A DNA stretch of 64,000 nt, from positions 42,334 through 106,333 of the forward strand of contig JAIRKE010000010.1 of NCBI GenBank assembly GCA_031260295.1, written 5' to 3'. The DNA is from Azonexus sp. Its GTDB lineage: Bacteria; Pseudomonadota; Gammaproteobacteria; Burkholderiales; Rhodocyclaceae. This document shows positions 16,706-26,416 of this stretch, one piece after another. The notes under the pieces are model-generated. The model searched no databases. It saw only the letters and a list, made by a program, of their open reading frames with translations, and had not been told where the DNA came from. How positions within the stretch are numbered: the first letter of the stretch is position 1; every line of letters begins with the position of its first letter. The position numbers and the translations under genes were made by a program.

Positions 16706-19496
16706 CGCTGTACAGGTTGCTGATACAACGGCCACACAGGGCTGGATGTTCGGCGTTGGTGCCGACATCGGGGCGGACGTGCCAGCAGCGTTCGCATTTG
16801 GCATGGGTCAGCGGCGTAGCGATCACTTGTTCCGCCTCGTCGCGGATCAATGTCGTGGCCGAGCAGATGAAGACGAATTTCAGGTCGTCCCCGAGCGCCG
16901 CCAGGGCATCGTATTTTTCTCCGGTGCAGCAGATTTCGACGGCGGCTTGCAGCGCCGAGCCGATTTCGCCGGCTTCGCGCCGGGCTTCCAGCGCCTTGGT
17001 CACGTCGTTGCGCACGGCGCGGACGATCGCCCATTTCGCCAGCAGTTTGTCCTCGCCGGCCGGCGTCGGCAGATCGTACCAGAGCTGGAACATCACCGAG
17101 TCGTCGGCCTGGCCATTGAGCACGGCCCAGACCTCCTCGGCGGTGAAAGCGGTAATCGGCGCCAGCAGGCGGACCAGGGACTGGGTGATGTGCCACAGCG
17201 CCGATTGCGCCGAACGGCGGGCGAGCGATTTGGGCGCAGTGGTGTACAGACGATCCTTGAGGATGTCGAGGTAGAAGCCGCCCAGGTCTTCCGAGCAGAA
17301 GGTTTGCAGCGCCTGGACGACGCGGTGGAATTCGTAGCGGTCGTAGTCGGCGCGGCAGGCTTCCTGCAATTGGCGGGTCAGGGCCAGCGCGTAGCGGTCG
17401 ATTTCCAGCCATTCGTCGACCGGCAGCATGTCGGTGGCGGCGGCGAAGTCGGAGACGTTGGCGAGCAGGAAGCGCAGCGTGTTGCGGATGCGGCGGTAAC
17501 CTTCGACGACGCGCTTGAGGATTTCGTCGGAGATCGACAGTTCGCCGGAGTAGTCGGTCGCGGCCGTCCACAGGCGCAGAATGTCGGCGCCCATTTTGTC
17601 GGAAACCTGCTGCGGTGCGATGACGTTGCCCCGCGACTTCGACATTTTGTGGCCCTTGCCGTCGACGACGAAGCCGTGCGTCAGCAAGGCCTTGTACGGC
17701 GCCCGGCCGTCGATGGCGGCGCCGGTCAGCAGCGAGGAATGGAACCAGCCGCGATGCTGGTCCGAGCCTTCGAGGTAGAGATCGGCCGGCCAGAGCAGTT
17801 GGTCGCTATGCGAGCCACGCAGGACACTCATGTGGGTGGTGCCGGAATCGAACCAGACATCGAGGATGTCGGTAGTCTTGACATAGTCGGAGGCCTCGTT
17901 GCCGAGCAGTTCGGCCACATCGAGCTGCGTCCACGCCTCGATGCCGCCCTGCTCGACGCGCCGGGCGACGGCTTCCATCAGTTCAAGCGTGTTCGGGTGC
18001 AGCTCGCCAGTCGCCTTGTGGGTAAAGAAGGGCAACGGCACGCCCCAGTTGCGCTGGCGCGAAATGCACCAATCCGGGCGGTTGGCGATCATCGCATGCA
18101 GGCGGTTTTTACCCCAGGCCGGGTAGAAGGCGGTGTCCTCGACGCCTTGCAGCGCCGCAGTGCGCAGCGTGTGGCCGGCCGGTTCGGTAGCGACGACGCC
18201 TTGGCTGTCGATATCCGGCGCATCCATGCGCACGAACCATTGGCTGGTGGCGCGGTAGATCAACGGCGTCTTGTGCCGCCAGCAGTGCATGTAACTGTGT
18301 TCGACGTTGGCGTGTTTGAGCAGCGCGCCCACTTCGGCCAGCTTGTCGACGATGACCGGGTTGGCTTTCCATACGTTCAGACCGCCGAAGAACGGCAGAT
18401 CGGCGGCGAATGTGCCGTCGCCCTGTACCGGCGTCAGGATGTCCTCGTTGTGCAGGCCGTACTGCTTGCACGACTGGAAGTCCTCCAGGCCATAGGCCGG
18501 GGCCGAATGGACGATGCCGGTACCGGCGTCCAGCGTCACGTAGTCGCCGAGGAAGACCGGCGACAGGCGGTCGTAGAAAGGATGGCAGAAAGCGACGCGC
18601 TCCAGCGCCGCGCCCTGGCAACTGGCGATCGTGGTACCGCTCAGGCCATAGCGGGCGAGGCAGCTTTCCTGCAAATCGGCGGCCAGGATCAGGCAGCCTT
18701 TCTCGGTCTGCACCAAGTTGTAGGTGATCTCGGGATGCGCGTTGAGCGCCTGGTTACCGGGAATGGTCCACGGCGTCGTCGTCCAGATCACGGCATAGGC
18801 TTCGCCAGCCGGCAGCGCGGCTAAGTTGAAGGCAGCGGCCAGCTTGTCGCGCTCGGCCACGGCGAAGGCGACGTCGATGGCCGGCGATTTCTTGTCCTGG
18901 TATTCGACCTCGGCCTCGGCCAGCGCCGAGCCGCAGTCGAAGCACCAGTTGACCGGCTTCAAGCCACGATAGACGAAGCCGCGCTTGATCATCGCCGCCA
19001 GCGCCCGGATTTCGTCGGCCTCGGTCTTGAAGGCCATCGTCTGGTAGGGGTTATCCCATTCGCCGAGCACGCCGAGGCGAATGAAATCCTTCTTTTGCCG
19101 CTCGATCTGCTCGGCGGCGTAGGCACGGGCCAGCTTCTGGACTTCCGCACGGGCGATGTTCTTGCCGTGCGTCTTCTCGATCTGGATCTCGATCGGCATG
19201 CCGTGGCAGTCCCAACCCGGCACGTAGGGCGCATCGAAGCCGGACAGGGTCTTGGCGCGGACAATGATGTCCTTGAGGATCTTATTGACCGCGTGGCCGA
19301 TGTGGATGTCGCCATTGGCGTAAGGCGGGCCATCGTGCAGGATGAACTTCGGCCGGCCGGCACTGATTTCGCGGATGCGCCGGTAGAGCTGTTTCTGCTG
19401 CCATTCGCCGACCCACTGCGGTTCGCGCTTGGGCAGGTCGCCGCGCATCGGGAAGGGCGTGTCGGGAAGATTCAGGGTGTCCTTGTAGTCAGCCAT
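16680..19496 (-). CDS. ileS: Isoleucyl-tRNA synthetase
   Basis: A 938-residue class I synthetase charging tRNA-Ile. HIGH is at residues 65-68 (NGDIHIGHA) and KMSKSRGN lies near residue 600. The CP1 editing domain includes [16 protein letters not shown] and the [12 protein letters not shown] segment. A C-terminal zinc-binding motif has [12 protein letters not shown]...CGRCISNLY. Length matches bacterial IleS. Its ATG overlaps the ribF stop by 8 bp, and lspA begins inside its 3' end, so ribF-ileS-lspA form an operon. Confidence 0.98.
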   Translation of the reverse strand: MADYKDTLNLPDTPFPMRGDLPKREPQWVGEWQQKQLYRRIREISAGRPKFILHDGPPYANGDIHIGHAVNKILKDIIVRAKTLSGFDAPYVPGWDCHGMPIEIQIEKTHGKNIARAEVQKLARAYAAEQIERQKKDFIRLGVLGEWDNPYQTMAFKTEADEIRALAAMIKRGFVYRGLKPVNWCFDCGSALAEAEVEYQDKKSPAIDVAFAVAERDKLAAAFNLAALPAGEAYAVIWTTTPWTIPGNQALNAHPEITYNLVQTEKGCLILAADLQESCLARYGLSGTTIASCQGAALERVAFCHPFYDRLSPVFLGDYVTLDAGTGIVHSAPAYGLEDFQSCKQYGLHNEDILTPVQGDGTFAADLPFFGGLNVWKANPVIVDKLAEVGALLKHANVEHSYMHCWRHKTPLIYRATSQWFVRMDAPDIDSQGVVATEPAGHTLRTAALQGVEDTAFYPAWGKNRLHAMIANRPDWCISRQRNWGVPLPFFTHKATGELHPNTLELMEAVARRVEQGGIEAWTQLDVAELLGNEASDYVKTTDILDVWFDSGTTHMSVLRGSHSDQLLWPADLYLEGSDQHRGWFHSSLLTGAAIDGRAPYKALLTHGFVVDGKGHKMSKSRGNVIAPQQVSDKMGADILRLWTAATDYSGELSISDEILKRVVEGYRRIRNTLRFLLANVSDFAAATDMLPVDEWLEIDRYALALTRQLQEACRADYDRYEFHRVVQALQTFCSEDLGGFYLDILKDRLYTTAPKSLARRSAQSALWHITQSLVRLLAPITAFTAEEVWAVLNGQADDSVMFQLWYDLPTPAGEDKLLAKWAIVRAVRNDVTKALEARREAGEIGSALQAAVEICCTGEKYDALAALGDDLKFVFICSATTLIRDEAEQVIATPLTHAKCERCWHVRPDVGTNAEHPALCGRCISNLYSDGEARRCA

Positions 19497-20421
19497 TTTG
19501 CCTGCTCGTGAAAAAAGCCCGGGCCGCCACCGCGTCGGCCGCGATCTGCGCCTTCAGGGCATCAAAAGTGGGAAAGCGTTGTTCGTCGCGCAGTTTTTTG
19601 ATGAAGCGCACCGCGATGTGGGCGCCATAAATATCGCGGTCGAAATCGAAAAGATGCACTTCCAGCAGCGGCCGCGTGCCGCCGACGGTTGGCCGGATGC
19701 CGAGATTGGCGACGCCGGGCAGCGGCCGCTCGCCGAGACCGCCGACCTCGACCGCGAAGACGCCGGTCATCGGCAACGGATTGTGCTTGAGGCGGATATT
19801 GGCAGTGGCAAAGCCCAGTTGGCGGCCAATCTTCTGACCATGCGAAACCTGCCCGTCCATGCCATAGGGGCGGCCCAGCAGGCGGGCGGCATGATCCATA
19901 TCGCCGGCGGCCAGGGCGCGGCGCACGCCGGAACTGGAAACCCGTTCGCCGCCGACGACGACGCTGGGCGTCGCCATCACGGCAAAACCCAGGCGCCGGC
20001 CGGCCGCCTGCAACAGGGCGAAATCACCCTGGCGGCCACGGCCGAAACGGAAATCGTCGCCGACGATCAATTGCCGTGTCCGCAGTCCGTGGCACAGTAC
20101 CTGCTCGATGAAATCTTCCGCCGACAGCGCCGCGAAAGCCGCATTGAAGGGGCAGATCATGGTCTGGGCGACGCCTGCCTCGCCCAGCAATTCGAGCTTC
20201 TCGCGCAGGGTGGTGAGCCGGGCCGGGGCCGAAGCCGGGGCGAAAAATTCGCGTGGATGCGGCTCGAAAGTCAGGATCGTCGGCGCCAACCGCAACTGCT
20301 CTGCTGCTTCGGCCAATTGCCCGAGCAGCGCCGCATGGCCGAGGTGCACCCCATCGAAATTGCCGATGGCGAGAACGACCGGAGCGGAAACGGGACGCGA
20401 ATAACCGCGATAGACGCGCAT
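19489..20421 (-). CDS. ribF: Bifunctional riboflavin kinase/FMN adenylyltransferase
   Basis: A 310-residue enzyme that makes FMN and then FAD. The N-terminal nucleotidyltransferase domain has [13 protein letters not shown] (near residue 18) and [14 protein letters not shown]. The C-terminal kinase domain starts with the [27 protein letters not shown] segment, followed by [12 protein letters not shown] and [14 protein letters not shown]. Length is normal. First gene of the ribF-ileS-lspA operon; the 121 bp to the divergent GGDEF gene should hold the promoters. Confidence 0.96.
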   Translation of the reverse strand: MRVYRGYSRPVSAPVVLAIGNFDGVHLGHAALLGQLAEAAEQLRLAPTILTFEPHPREFFAPASAPARLTTLREKLELLGEAGVAQTMICPFNAAFAALSAEDFIEQVLCHGLRTRQLIVGDDFRFGRGRQGDFALLQAAGRRLGFAVMATPSVVVGGERVSSSGVRRALAAGDMDHAARLLGRPYGMDGQVSHGQKIGRQLGFATANIRLKHNPLPMTGVFAVEVGGLGERPLPGVANLGIRPTVGGTRPLLEVHLFDFDRDIYGAHIAVRFIKKLRDEQRFPTFDALKAQIAADAVAARAFFTSRQNG

Positions 20422-20542
20422 GAAGTGGAAAACCGGAAAAAAACGTTGAATTATAATGGCCCACAGCCTGCCGGCCGTGAAAATAGTGCATCAACCATGG
20501 CTATAATCGTGCCCGCTCATTTGATTTATTCAGTCCCCGCAG

Positions 20543-21598
20543 ATGCTCGACCTGATTACCCATGTTGTGAAGATTTCGGCCCACCGCGACCGGACCGAAA
20601 TCAATTCAGCCATGGTCGACGCGCTGAACAGGTTGTTCCAGCCACGGCAGACCACCATCTACCGCTGCTACACCGGGCGCAACAAGGCTGTTTTCTTCCC
20701 TTGTGCCGGCATCGGGCCGAACGGTGCCTTCCTGCGCAACGCCTACCTGCCGGACCGCCAGTTCTGCCACGGCATCGATCAGGACCGGCTGCTGCAGCGC
20801 TGCCGCGCCGAAAGCTCGGTGGTACTCGAACGGCGCGACGACGGTTCGCACCGCATCGTGTTCCCGATCATCCGCCGCGAGGAACCGAGCTATATGATCG
20901 ATCTGGTCCTCCATGACGAGTTCTCGGCCGACCAGCGGGCGGCGCTGATGGGGCTGATCGAGTATTTCAATAACCACATCGCCCTGCTCGATTACGGCGA
21001 GGGTGATTCGCTGACCGGCCTGCTCAGCCGCAAGACCTTCGACAAACACCTGTTCGAACTGCTCGGCCAGGCCGCCAACGACGAACGGCTCGGCGGCAAC
21101 GGCAACGGCAGCGAGCCGCGGCGGCGCCGTGGCCGTTCCGACGCCGCCAGTCACTGGCTGGCGGTCTGCGACATCGACCACTTCAAGCAGGTCAACGACA
21201 ATTTCGGCCACCTGATCGGTGACGAGGTGTTGATCCTGGTCGCCCAGGTGATGCGTCGCTCCTTCCGTTTCGACGACCAGTTGTTCCGTTTCGGCGGCGA
21301 GGAATTCGTCGCGCTGTTACAGCCGACCGACGCCATATCGGCCCAAGCAACGCTGGAACGCTTCCGCAGCCAGATCGCCAGCCAAGTATTCAGCCGCATC
21401 GGCCACATCACCATCAGCATCGGCTTCAGTCACTTGCAACCGCACGACACGCCGGCCGACGCCATCGACCGCGCCGACGAGGCGCTGTATTTTGCCAAGC
21501 GCCACGGGCGCAACCGCATCGCCTGCCGCGACGATCTGGTCGCCAACCGGCAGTTGCCGGAGCGGGAGAGGATACGCGGGGAAATCGAGCTGTTCTAG
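20543..21598 (+). CDS. Diguanylate cyclase with N-terminal sensor domain
   Basis: A 351-residue protein. The C-terminal GGDEF domain begins DSLTGLLSRKTFD (near residue 155) and has the active-site loop FRFGGEEFVALL. Five residues before GGEEF is RFDD, matching the RxxD product-inhibition site, so it should be an active, feedback-inhibited enzyme making cyclic di-GMP from two GTP. The first 150 residues form a GAF-like soluble domain (IYRCYTGRNKAVFFPCAGIG...), with no membrane segments. The stop codon TAG is part of the CTAG boundary of the inverted-repeat element that follows. Confidence 0.92.
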   Translation: MLDLITHVVKISAHRDRTEINSAMVDALNRLFQPRQTTIYRCYTGRNKAVFFPCAGIGPNGAFLRNAYLPDRQFCHGIDQDRLLQRCRAESSVVLERRDDGSHRIVFPIIRREEPSYMIDLVLHDEFSADQRAALMGLIEYFNNHIALLDYGEGDSLTGLLSRKTFDKHLFELLGQAANDERLGGNGNGSEPRRRRGRSDAASHWLAVCDIDHFKQVNDNFGHLIGDEVLILVAQVMRRSFRFDDQLFRFGGEEFVALLQPTDAISAQATLERFRSQIASQVFSRIGHITISIGFSHLQPHDTPADAIDRADEALYFAKRHGRNRIACRDDLVANRQLPERERIRGEIELF

Positions 21599-21761
21599 TG
21601 TGCTGTCCCGCAAATACCTGCACATGAAATCGCGTCTTCGCGCCCACAGCGGCGTTGCAAATGCTCGCGATACCACCCGGTATCGCTACGCTTTGCGCCT
21701 TGCCGTGAACGCGAATCCAGCAATTTCATTGTGTGCAGCCATTCACGGGACAGCACACTAG
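21595..21761. mobile_element. MITE-like element with CTAG ends
   Basis: A 167 bp non-coding element with perfect 16 bp inverted termini CTAGTGTGCTGTCCCG (21595-21610 and complement at 21746-21761), and imperfect pairing further in. CTAG at both ends fits a YTAR target duplication of the kind made by some IS5-family elements. It is too short for a transposase. It sits exactly between two convergent genes, and each CTAG supplies the neighbouring gene's TAG stop. Its centre (about 21652-21700) resembles the centre of the element at 26256-26416. Confidence 0.85.
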
Positions 21762-23068
21762 TCGAGTACGGCGAGCCGCGCCTTCGGGCCGGGCGGGTGC
21801 TTGATGAAATACTGGCGGATGCCACGGATGATGGCTTCGGCCAGTTTCTCCTGATAGGCGTCGTCGTTGAGCCGGCGCTCCTCTTCTTGATTGGAGATGA
21901 AGGCCGTCTCAATCAGTGCCGAGGGAATGTCCGGCGCCTTGAGCACGGCGAAGCCGGCCTGCTCGACTTGGTTCTTGTGCAAGGTGTTGATCGCCCCCAG
22001 TTCGCCGAGCAGGTAGCGGCCGAGCTTCAGGCTGTCGGCGATGGTTGCCGTCTGCGACAGATCGAGCAGGGTACGGGCGAGGAAGGGATCGCGGGAGCGG
22101 ATATTGACGCCACCGACCAGATCGGCCTCGTTCTCGCGTTGCGCCAAAAGACGCGCCTGGGTACTCGAAGCGCCGCGCTCGGAGAGCACGAATACCGACG
22201 AACCACGGGCATCGGGCTTGATCCAGGCGTCGGCATGGATCGACAGGAAGAGGTCGGACTGCACCCGCCTTGCCTTCTGCACGCGGACGTTGAGCGGCAC
22301 AAAGAAATCGGAGTCGCGTGTCAGCACCGCACGCATGTTTGGTTCGGCGTCGATGAGCCGCTTCAGGCGCTTGGCGACCTTTAGCGTGACGTTCTTCTCG
22401 TAGGTGCCGCCCTTGCCGATGGCGCCCGGATCCTCGCCGCCGTGTCCGGGATCGAGGGTAATCGTCACTAGGCGGTCGACCACCGGTTTGCCCGATTTTT
22501 TCGCTGTTTGCACTTCCGGCGCTGCCAGCTTTTTTTCCTCGAGCGGGAAATCCTGCTCGTTCTTCAGCGGCTCGACCCCGTCCTCGCGCCCCTCCAGCAG
22601 GGCCATCAGCGGATCGGGCGGTTCCGCCGGATAAACGTCGAGCACCAGACGATGGCCGTATTCGCCGATCGGCACCAGTGTGAATACCTGCGGATTGACT
22701 TTGCCCTTCAGCTCCATGACCAAGCGCACGATGCCCGGTTTGAAGCGGCCGGCACGCAACAGCTTGATGTTGGGGTCGTCGGCGGCCAGCTTGCCGGCCA
22801 GACCGTCGAGCACGCTGTTGAATTCGACACCTTCGATGTCGACGACCAGGCGGTCGGGATTGTCGACCAGGAAATGGTTGAATTTGATCGCGGCGCTACA
22901 TTCGAGCGTGACGCGGGTGTAGTCGGCGGATGGCCAGACGCGCACGGCGAGCACCGCCGGCAGCTTCGCCGCAGCGCCAGCCAGCGGCGTCACTGAGAGG
23001 ATCAGCGCGGCACCGGCATAACGGAGGAGTTGCCGGCGTTCCAGGCTGAGGCCAAGCCTTCTAGACAT
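21758..23068 (-). CDS. amiC: N-acetylmuramoyl-L-alanine amidase with AMIN domain
   Basis: A 436-residue exported amidase that cleaves the amide between MurNAc and the stem peptide during cell separation. The N-terminus carries a twin-arginine-like or Sec signal (SLERRQLLRYAGAALILSV). An AMIN domain follows (AVRVWPSADYTRVTLE...), which targets the septum. The C-terminal Amidase_3 domain has the zinc ligands in TLDPGHGGEDPGAIG, the catalytic-region LSIHADAW and a final PSALIETAFISNQEEE. Start taken at the ATG at 23068; 67 bp overlap the 3' end of tsaE, the usual tsaE-ami order. The TAG stop is in the terminal CTAG of the MITE-like element. Confidence 0.93.
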   Translation of the reverse strand: MSRRLGLSLERRQLLRYAGAALILSVTPLAGAAAKLPAVLAVRVWPSADYTRVTLECSAAIKFNHFLVDNPDRLVVDIEGVEFNSVLDGLAGKLAADDPNIKLLRAGRFKPGIVRLVMELKGKVNPQVFTLVPIGEYGHRLVLDVYPAEPPDPLMALLEGREDGVEPLKNEQDFPLEEKKLAAPEVQTAKKSGKPVVDRLVTITLDPGHGGEDPGAIGKGGTYEKNVTLKVAKRLKRLIDAEPNMRAVLTRDSDFFVPLNVRVQKARRVQSDLFLSIHADAWIKPDARGSSVFVLSERGASSTQARLLAQRENEADLVGGVNIRSRDPFLARTLLDLSQTATIADSLKLGRYLLGELGAINTLHKNQVEQAGFAVLKAPDIPSALIETAFISNQEEERRLNDDAYQEKLAEAIIRGIRQYFIKHPPGPKARLAVLD

Positions 23069-23529
23069 TGCGCTCCTTCCGGCGAATCGACGACGGTTTC
23101 GAGTACCCGGCCCTGGCCCTCGTGGCGCAGGCGCAAACGGAGATCCGGCAGCGGGACGCAGCCCGTAGCGCGCTCCGGCCATTCGACCAGACAGACTGCG
23201 CCTTTGTTGAAGTATTCGCCAAATCCCGCATCGAGAAACTCCTCAGGTGACTCGAAACGATAAAAATCAAAGTGATATAAGTATAAGCTCGAAACCACAT
23301 AAACTTCAACCAGGGAATAGGTCGGACTTTTGACCGGACCGGTATGCCCGAGAGCACGGATCAGCGCCCGCGCCAGGGTCGTCTTGCCGGCCCCCAGGTC
23401 GCCTTCGAGGTAGATGACCAGCCCACCGCTCAGACGCGGCGCCAGCAAGGCCCCGAAGCGCTGCGTCGCGGCCTCGTCGGGCAGGTGATGAATGGTGGCA
23501 ACAGCGGCGGTAACATCGGGGCTATGCAC
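23002..23529 (-). CDS. tsaE: tRNA threonylcarbamoyladenosine synthesis ATPase TsaE
   Basis: About 175 residues. The Walker A GDLGAGKTTLARALIRALG, the SPTYSLVE switch segment, HFDFYRFESPEEFLDAGFGEYF and LVEWPERA are the conserved TsaE order. The protein works with TsaB and TsaD to make t6A on tRNAs reading ANN codons. No ATG precedes the domain; the GTG at 23529 is the only good start I see, and it overlaps the divergent queG start by 6 bp. Its 3' end overlaps amiC by 67 bp. The middle of the gene (about 23260-23320) is locally AT-rich. Confidence 0.9.
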   Translation of the reverse strand: MHSPDVTAAVATIHHLPDEAATQRFGALLAPRLSGGLVIYLEGDLGAGKTTLARALIRALGHTGPVKSPTYSLVEVYVVSSLYLYHFDFYRFESPEEFLDAGFGEYFNKGAVCLVEWPERATGCVPLPDLRLRLRHEGQGRVLETVVDSPEGAQCLEGLASAWNAGNSSVMPVPR

Positions 23530-24570
23530 GATCAGGACTCCACGGTGGATTACGCGGCGCTGCGCGAGGAAATCCGCGCCGCCGGCAAGAAACTCGGCTT
23601 CGCCGCCATCGGCGTCGCCCGCGCCGAGCCGGGGCCGGCCGTCGACCGGCTGCGCGCCTGGCTGGCCGAGGGCTGCCACGGCGAGATGGATTATATGGCC
23701 CGCCATGCCGAACTGCGCGCCCAGCCGCAGCAGTTGCACCCAGGCACGCTGACGGTGATCTCGGCGGCGCTCGACTATCTGCCACCCGAGCAAACCACGC
23801 TCGACCCCGAGCAGGCGGCGATTTCGCGCTACGCCCAGGGCCGCGATTACCACAAGGTAGTGCGCGGCCGCTTGCAGAAGCTGGCCGACGCCATCACCCT
23901 CCTCGCCGGCCCTTTCGGCTACCGCGTTTTTTCCGACTCGGCACCGGTCATGGAAGTCGAATTCGCCCGCCAGGCCGGCCTCGGCTGGCGCGGCAAGCAC
24001 ACGCTGCTACTGTCGAAGCAAGGTTCGTGGCGCTTTCTCGGCGAAATCTACAGCGACCTGCCGCTGCCGCCCGACGCGCCAGTCGCCGAGCACTGCGGCC
24101 GGTGCAGCGCCTGCCTGACGGCCTGCCCAACCGGCGCCATCGTCGCTCCCTACCGGGTCGATGCGCGGCGCTGCATCAGCTACCTGACCATCGAGCTGGC
24201 CGGCACGATTCCCGAAGCACTGCGACCGCTGCTCGGCAACCGCATCTACGGGTGCGATGACTGTCAGTCGTACTGCCCGTGGAACCGCTTCGCCGTGCTC
24301 GGCGACCCCGCCTTCGTGCCGCGCCACGGCCTGAACGCGGCGCGGCTGACGGAATTGTTCGCCTGGACCAAGGAACAGTTCGAGCAGCGCCTGGCGGGCA
24401 ACCCGATCCGCCGCATCGGCCATGAACACTGGCTGCGCAACATCGCCGTCGCGCTCGGCAACGGGCCGGCCACCGCCGCGACGGTGGCCGCGCTGCAATC
24501 CCGCGCCGCACACCCGTCGGCGCTGGTCCGCGAACATGTCTCCTGGGCGCTGCGGCGGCTCGCCCGCTAG
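23524..24570 (+). CDS. queG: Epoxyqueuosine reductase
   Basis: A 348-residue cobalamin- and Fe-S-dependent enzyme catalysing the last step of queuosine synthesis on tRNA. The N-terminal part (LGFAAIGVARAEPGP) and the conserved RYAQGRDYHKVVRGRL are present. Two [4Fe-4S] motifs are intact: CGRCSACLTACPTGAI and CDDCQSYCPWN. A short C-terminal HEAT-like tail follows. It starts at the ATG at 23524. Divergent from tsaE with overlapping 5' ends, so each promoter must lie within the neighbouring coding region or one start is misplaced. Confidence 0.95.
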   Translation: MHDQDSTVDYAALREEIRAAGKKLGFAAIGVARAEPGPAVDRLRAWLAEGCHGEMDYMARHAELRAQPQQLHPGTLTVISAALDYLPPEQTTLDPEQAAISRYAQGRDYHKVVRGRLQKLADAITLLAGPFGYRVFSDSAPVMEVEFARQAGLGWRGKHTLLLSKQGSWRFLGEIYSDLPLPPDAPVAEHCGRCSACLTACPTGAIVAPYRVDARRCISYLTIELAGTIPEALRPLLGNRIYGCDDCQSYCPWNRFAVLGDPAFVPRHGLNAARLTELFAWTKEQFEQRLAGNPIRRIGHEHWLRNIAVALGNGPATAATVAALQSRAAHPSALVREHVSWALRRLAR

Positions 24571-24641
24571 ACGGCTGGCAACGCCGATTGCGGTCATGTA
24601 CAGTGCAAAAAATCTCTTTTTGCATAATCGGAATCCATCCC

Positions 24642-25778
24642 ATGTCTGACATTACCCTGCTTGTCATTGATCTCGCCGACTGCCAACGCTTGTTCGACAT
24701 CTTCGGCGAGGATGCGATAAACCGCGCCCTGGACGACCTCGGCCGGGCCTGCCCGGCACTGATCCGGCGCCTGCTCGCCCAGCATGAGATCATCGAGCAG
24801 AAGCATGACCGCCGTGACCGCTGGAGCGCCCGCTTCCGCCTCGGCAACGACGAGTTGCGCGACAGGGAGGAAACCCTGACCAGCCTGCGCGATGCCGGTC
24901 AGCAATTGCTACGCGAAACGCTGGTTGGCATCTTCGGCAACAGCACCGGCATGCGAGTCCGCGCCAGACTCGCCTTGCTGCCCGAGGAAAACGACCCGGC
25001 TGCTGGCGAGGTACTCGACCTGTGTTTCATGACAGAAATCATCGGCAGAAACGATGCCGAAAGCATCCAAGAAATCACGAACATCCTCGGTGATGGTTCG
25101 CTACGCACCGTCGTCCAGCCCATCGTCCGCCTGAGCGATCGGCGACTGCTCGGTTACGAAGCCTTGTCGCGCGGTCCGCGCAACTCGCCGCTGGAATCCC
25201 CCGATCGGCTATTCGCCGCCGCCGCCGGAGCCGGCCTCACCGTCGAGGCCGAATTGGCCTGCGCCCGGCTGGCCCTCGAACGCACGGCAAAACGGGTGCC
25301 GGCGGGCCAATTCTTGAGCATCAACCTCGGGCCAGCGGCACTCGCCAGAGCCATCGACTCCCTGCCGCTGGCGGGACGCGACGACGTCATTATCGAAATC
25401 ACCGAGCATCTGCCGCTCGACGCGGCCGAGGAACTGCGCGACGCGGTCGCCCACCTGCGCGAACTCGGCCTGCGCCTCTCGCTCGATGACACGGGCTGCG
25501 GTTTCGCCGATCTGGAAACCGTGCGGGTCCTGCAACCGGACATCGTCAAACTGTGCATCACCATCATCCGCAACGCCGCCTTGGGCGATCCCTTTATCAC
25601 GGCCATCCGCAAAACGGTAGCCCAATTGCACGAGCAAAACATCCAGGTCCTGGCCGAAGGGGTAGAGACGGAAGCTCAGCACCAAGCGCTGGCCGGGTGC
25701 GGCATCGAACTGGCCCAGGGCTGGCTCTACGGCCGGCCGCAGGAACTCGATACCGCCTTCGGTCCGCGGGCAGGCTGA
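24642..25778 (+). CDS. EAL domain cyclic-di-GMP phosphodiesterase-type protein
   Basis: A 378-residue protein with an EAL domain from about residue 140. The signature is GYEALSRGP. The ligands of active enzymes can be placed: Asn in FLSINLGP, Glu in IIEITEH, Asp-Asp in LSLDDTGCGFADL, Lys in PDIVKLC, Glu in VLAEGVETE and Gln in LAQGWLYGRP. The usual KID is KLC here, but the lysine remains, so hydrolysis of cyclic di-GMP is plausible. The first 130 residues contain a degenerate soluble N-terminal region (DITLLVIDLADCQRLFDIFG), perhaps a decayed GGDEF-like fold. Start taken at the ATG at 24642, not the ATG at 24588. Confidence 0.9.
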   Translation: MSDITLLVIDLADCQRLFDIFGEDAINRALDDLGRACPALIRRLLAQHEIIEQKHDRRDRWSARFRLGNDELRDREETLTSLRDAGQQLLRETLVGIFGNSTGMRVRARLALLPEENDPAAGEVLDLCFMTEIIGRNDAESIQEITNILGDGSLRTVVQPIVRLSDRRLLGYEALSRGPRNSPLESPDRLFAAAAGAGLTVEAELACARLALERTAKRVPAGQFLSINLGPAALARAIDSLPLAGRDDVIIEITEHLPLDAAEELRDAVAHLRELGLRLSLDDTGCGFADLETVRVLQPDIVKLCITIIRNAALGDPFITAIRKTVAQLHEQNIQVLAEGVETEAQHQALAGCGIELAQGWLYGRPQELDTAFGPRAG

Positions 25779-25821
25779 CCGCCCTCGCATCAACGCTGCG
25801 CGGGATCAGCAAAGGATAAAA

Positions 25822-25854
25822 GCCGGCGACGCCGCAGCGCTCGGCGTCGCCCGG
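25822..25854. terminator. GC-rich hairpin between convergent genes
   Basis: Near-perfect inverted repeat: arms 25822-25834 (GCCGGCGACGCCG) and 25842-25854. It lies between the convergent EAL gene and the SpoIIAA-like gene. There is no long T run, only AAAA on the left side, so terminator function is likely but not certain. Confidence 0.5.
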
Positions 25855-25857
25855 AAC

Positions 25858-26211
25858 TCAGGCCATCGCTTGCTCCAGCCAGGCCCTGGCCTCGTCGGCG
25901 TCGTCGAAAACAGTGACATCAGCATTGACGAAGGTCTGTGAAACCCAGGCGCTCCAAGTCACCCATTGGCTGTCGGTGACTACCGCCACGCGGTTGAAAT
26001 CGTTGGCATGGGCGCGCGAGAATTTGAGTTCCTCCCAGGCCACATCAAGCGTCGCCCCCTGCATCTCTCTCAGGTCGAAATAGAGATCAATCGGCCCCTC
26101 GAAACGCACCTTATAATTGACGACCTCTTCGAATTCCTTGTAATCGGACAGCGTGAACTCGCCGAACACAGAAACGCTAACTCGGCTGGCTTGATGGTCG
26201 ACGACGATCAT
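25858..26211 (-). CDS. SpoIIAA/STAS-like domain protein
   Basis: A 117-residue single-domain protein resembling the SpoIIAA-like family (former DUF3478): alternating strands and helices, with RVSVSVFGEFTLSDYKEFEEVV at the start, a PIDLYFDLREMQGATLDVAWEELKF core and FDDADEARAWLEQA at the end. Members are STAS-fold proteins of unclear function, possibly binding small molecules or partner proteins. It is a monocistronic gene convergent with the EAL gene. Confidence 0.75.
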   Translation of the reverse strand: MIVVDHQASRVSVSVFGEFTLSDYKEFEEVVNYKVRFEGPIDLYFDLREMQGATLDVAWEELKFSRAHANDFNRVAVVTDSQWVTWSAWVSQTFVNADVTVFDDADEARAWLEQAMA

Positions 26212-26255
26212 GATGGGACTCCGTTGTTGTTTGGTTCAGTGTAACGCCAATCCGC

Positions 26256-26416
26256 GGAAGCTCTGAATAATTCCCCGCGAGTTGGCGCGCCCGGATTGGG
26301 GATGGGCCGCGAGGCGCAAAGCGCAGCAATACGGGCGGTATTGCGAGCATTTGCAGCGAAGCAGACCGCCCCAAGCCGGGATGCGACGACCGCGAGGGGA
26401 TTGTTCGGAGCTTTCC
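26256..26416. mobile_element. MITE-like inverted-repeat element
   Basis: A 161 bp non-coding element with imperfect inverted termini of about 24-26 bp (left begins GGAAGCTCTGAATAATTCCC; the complement of the right end begins GGAAAGCTCCGAACAATCCC). Its central segment (about 26311-26357), read on the minus strand, matches the centre of the element at 21595-21761 at roughly 85 percent by eye. The outer termini of the two elements differ. No convincing target duplication is seen. The right end abuts the stop codon of the DMT transporter gene. Confidence 0.75.

Noticed and set aside
16608-18824. Long open frame (738 codons) opposite ileS and lspA
   Set aside because: ileS on the other strand has all catalytic motifs; the antisense frame is a by-product of GC-rich third positions and has no recognisable domain.
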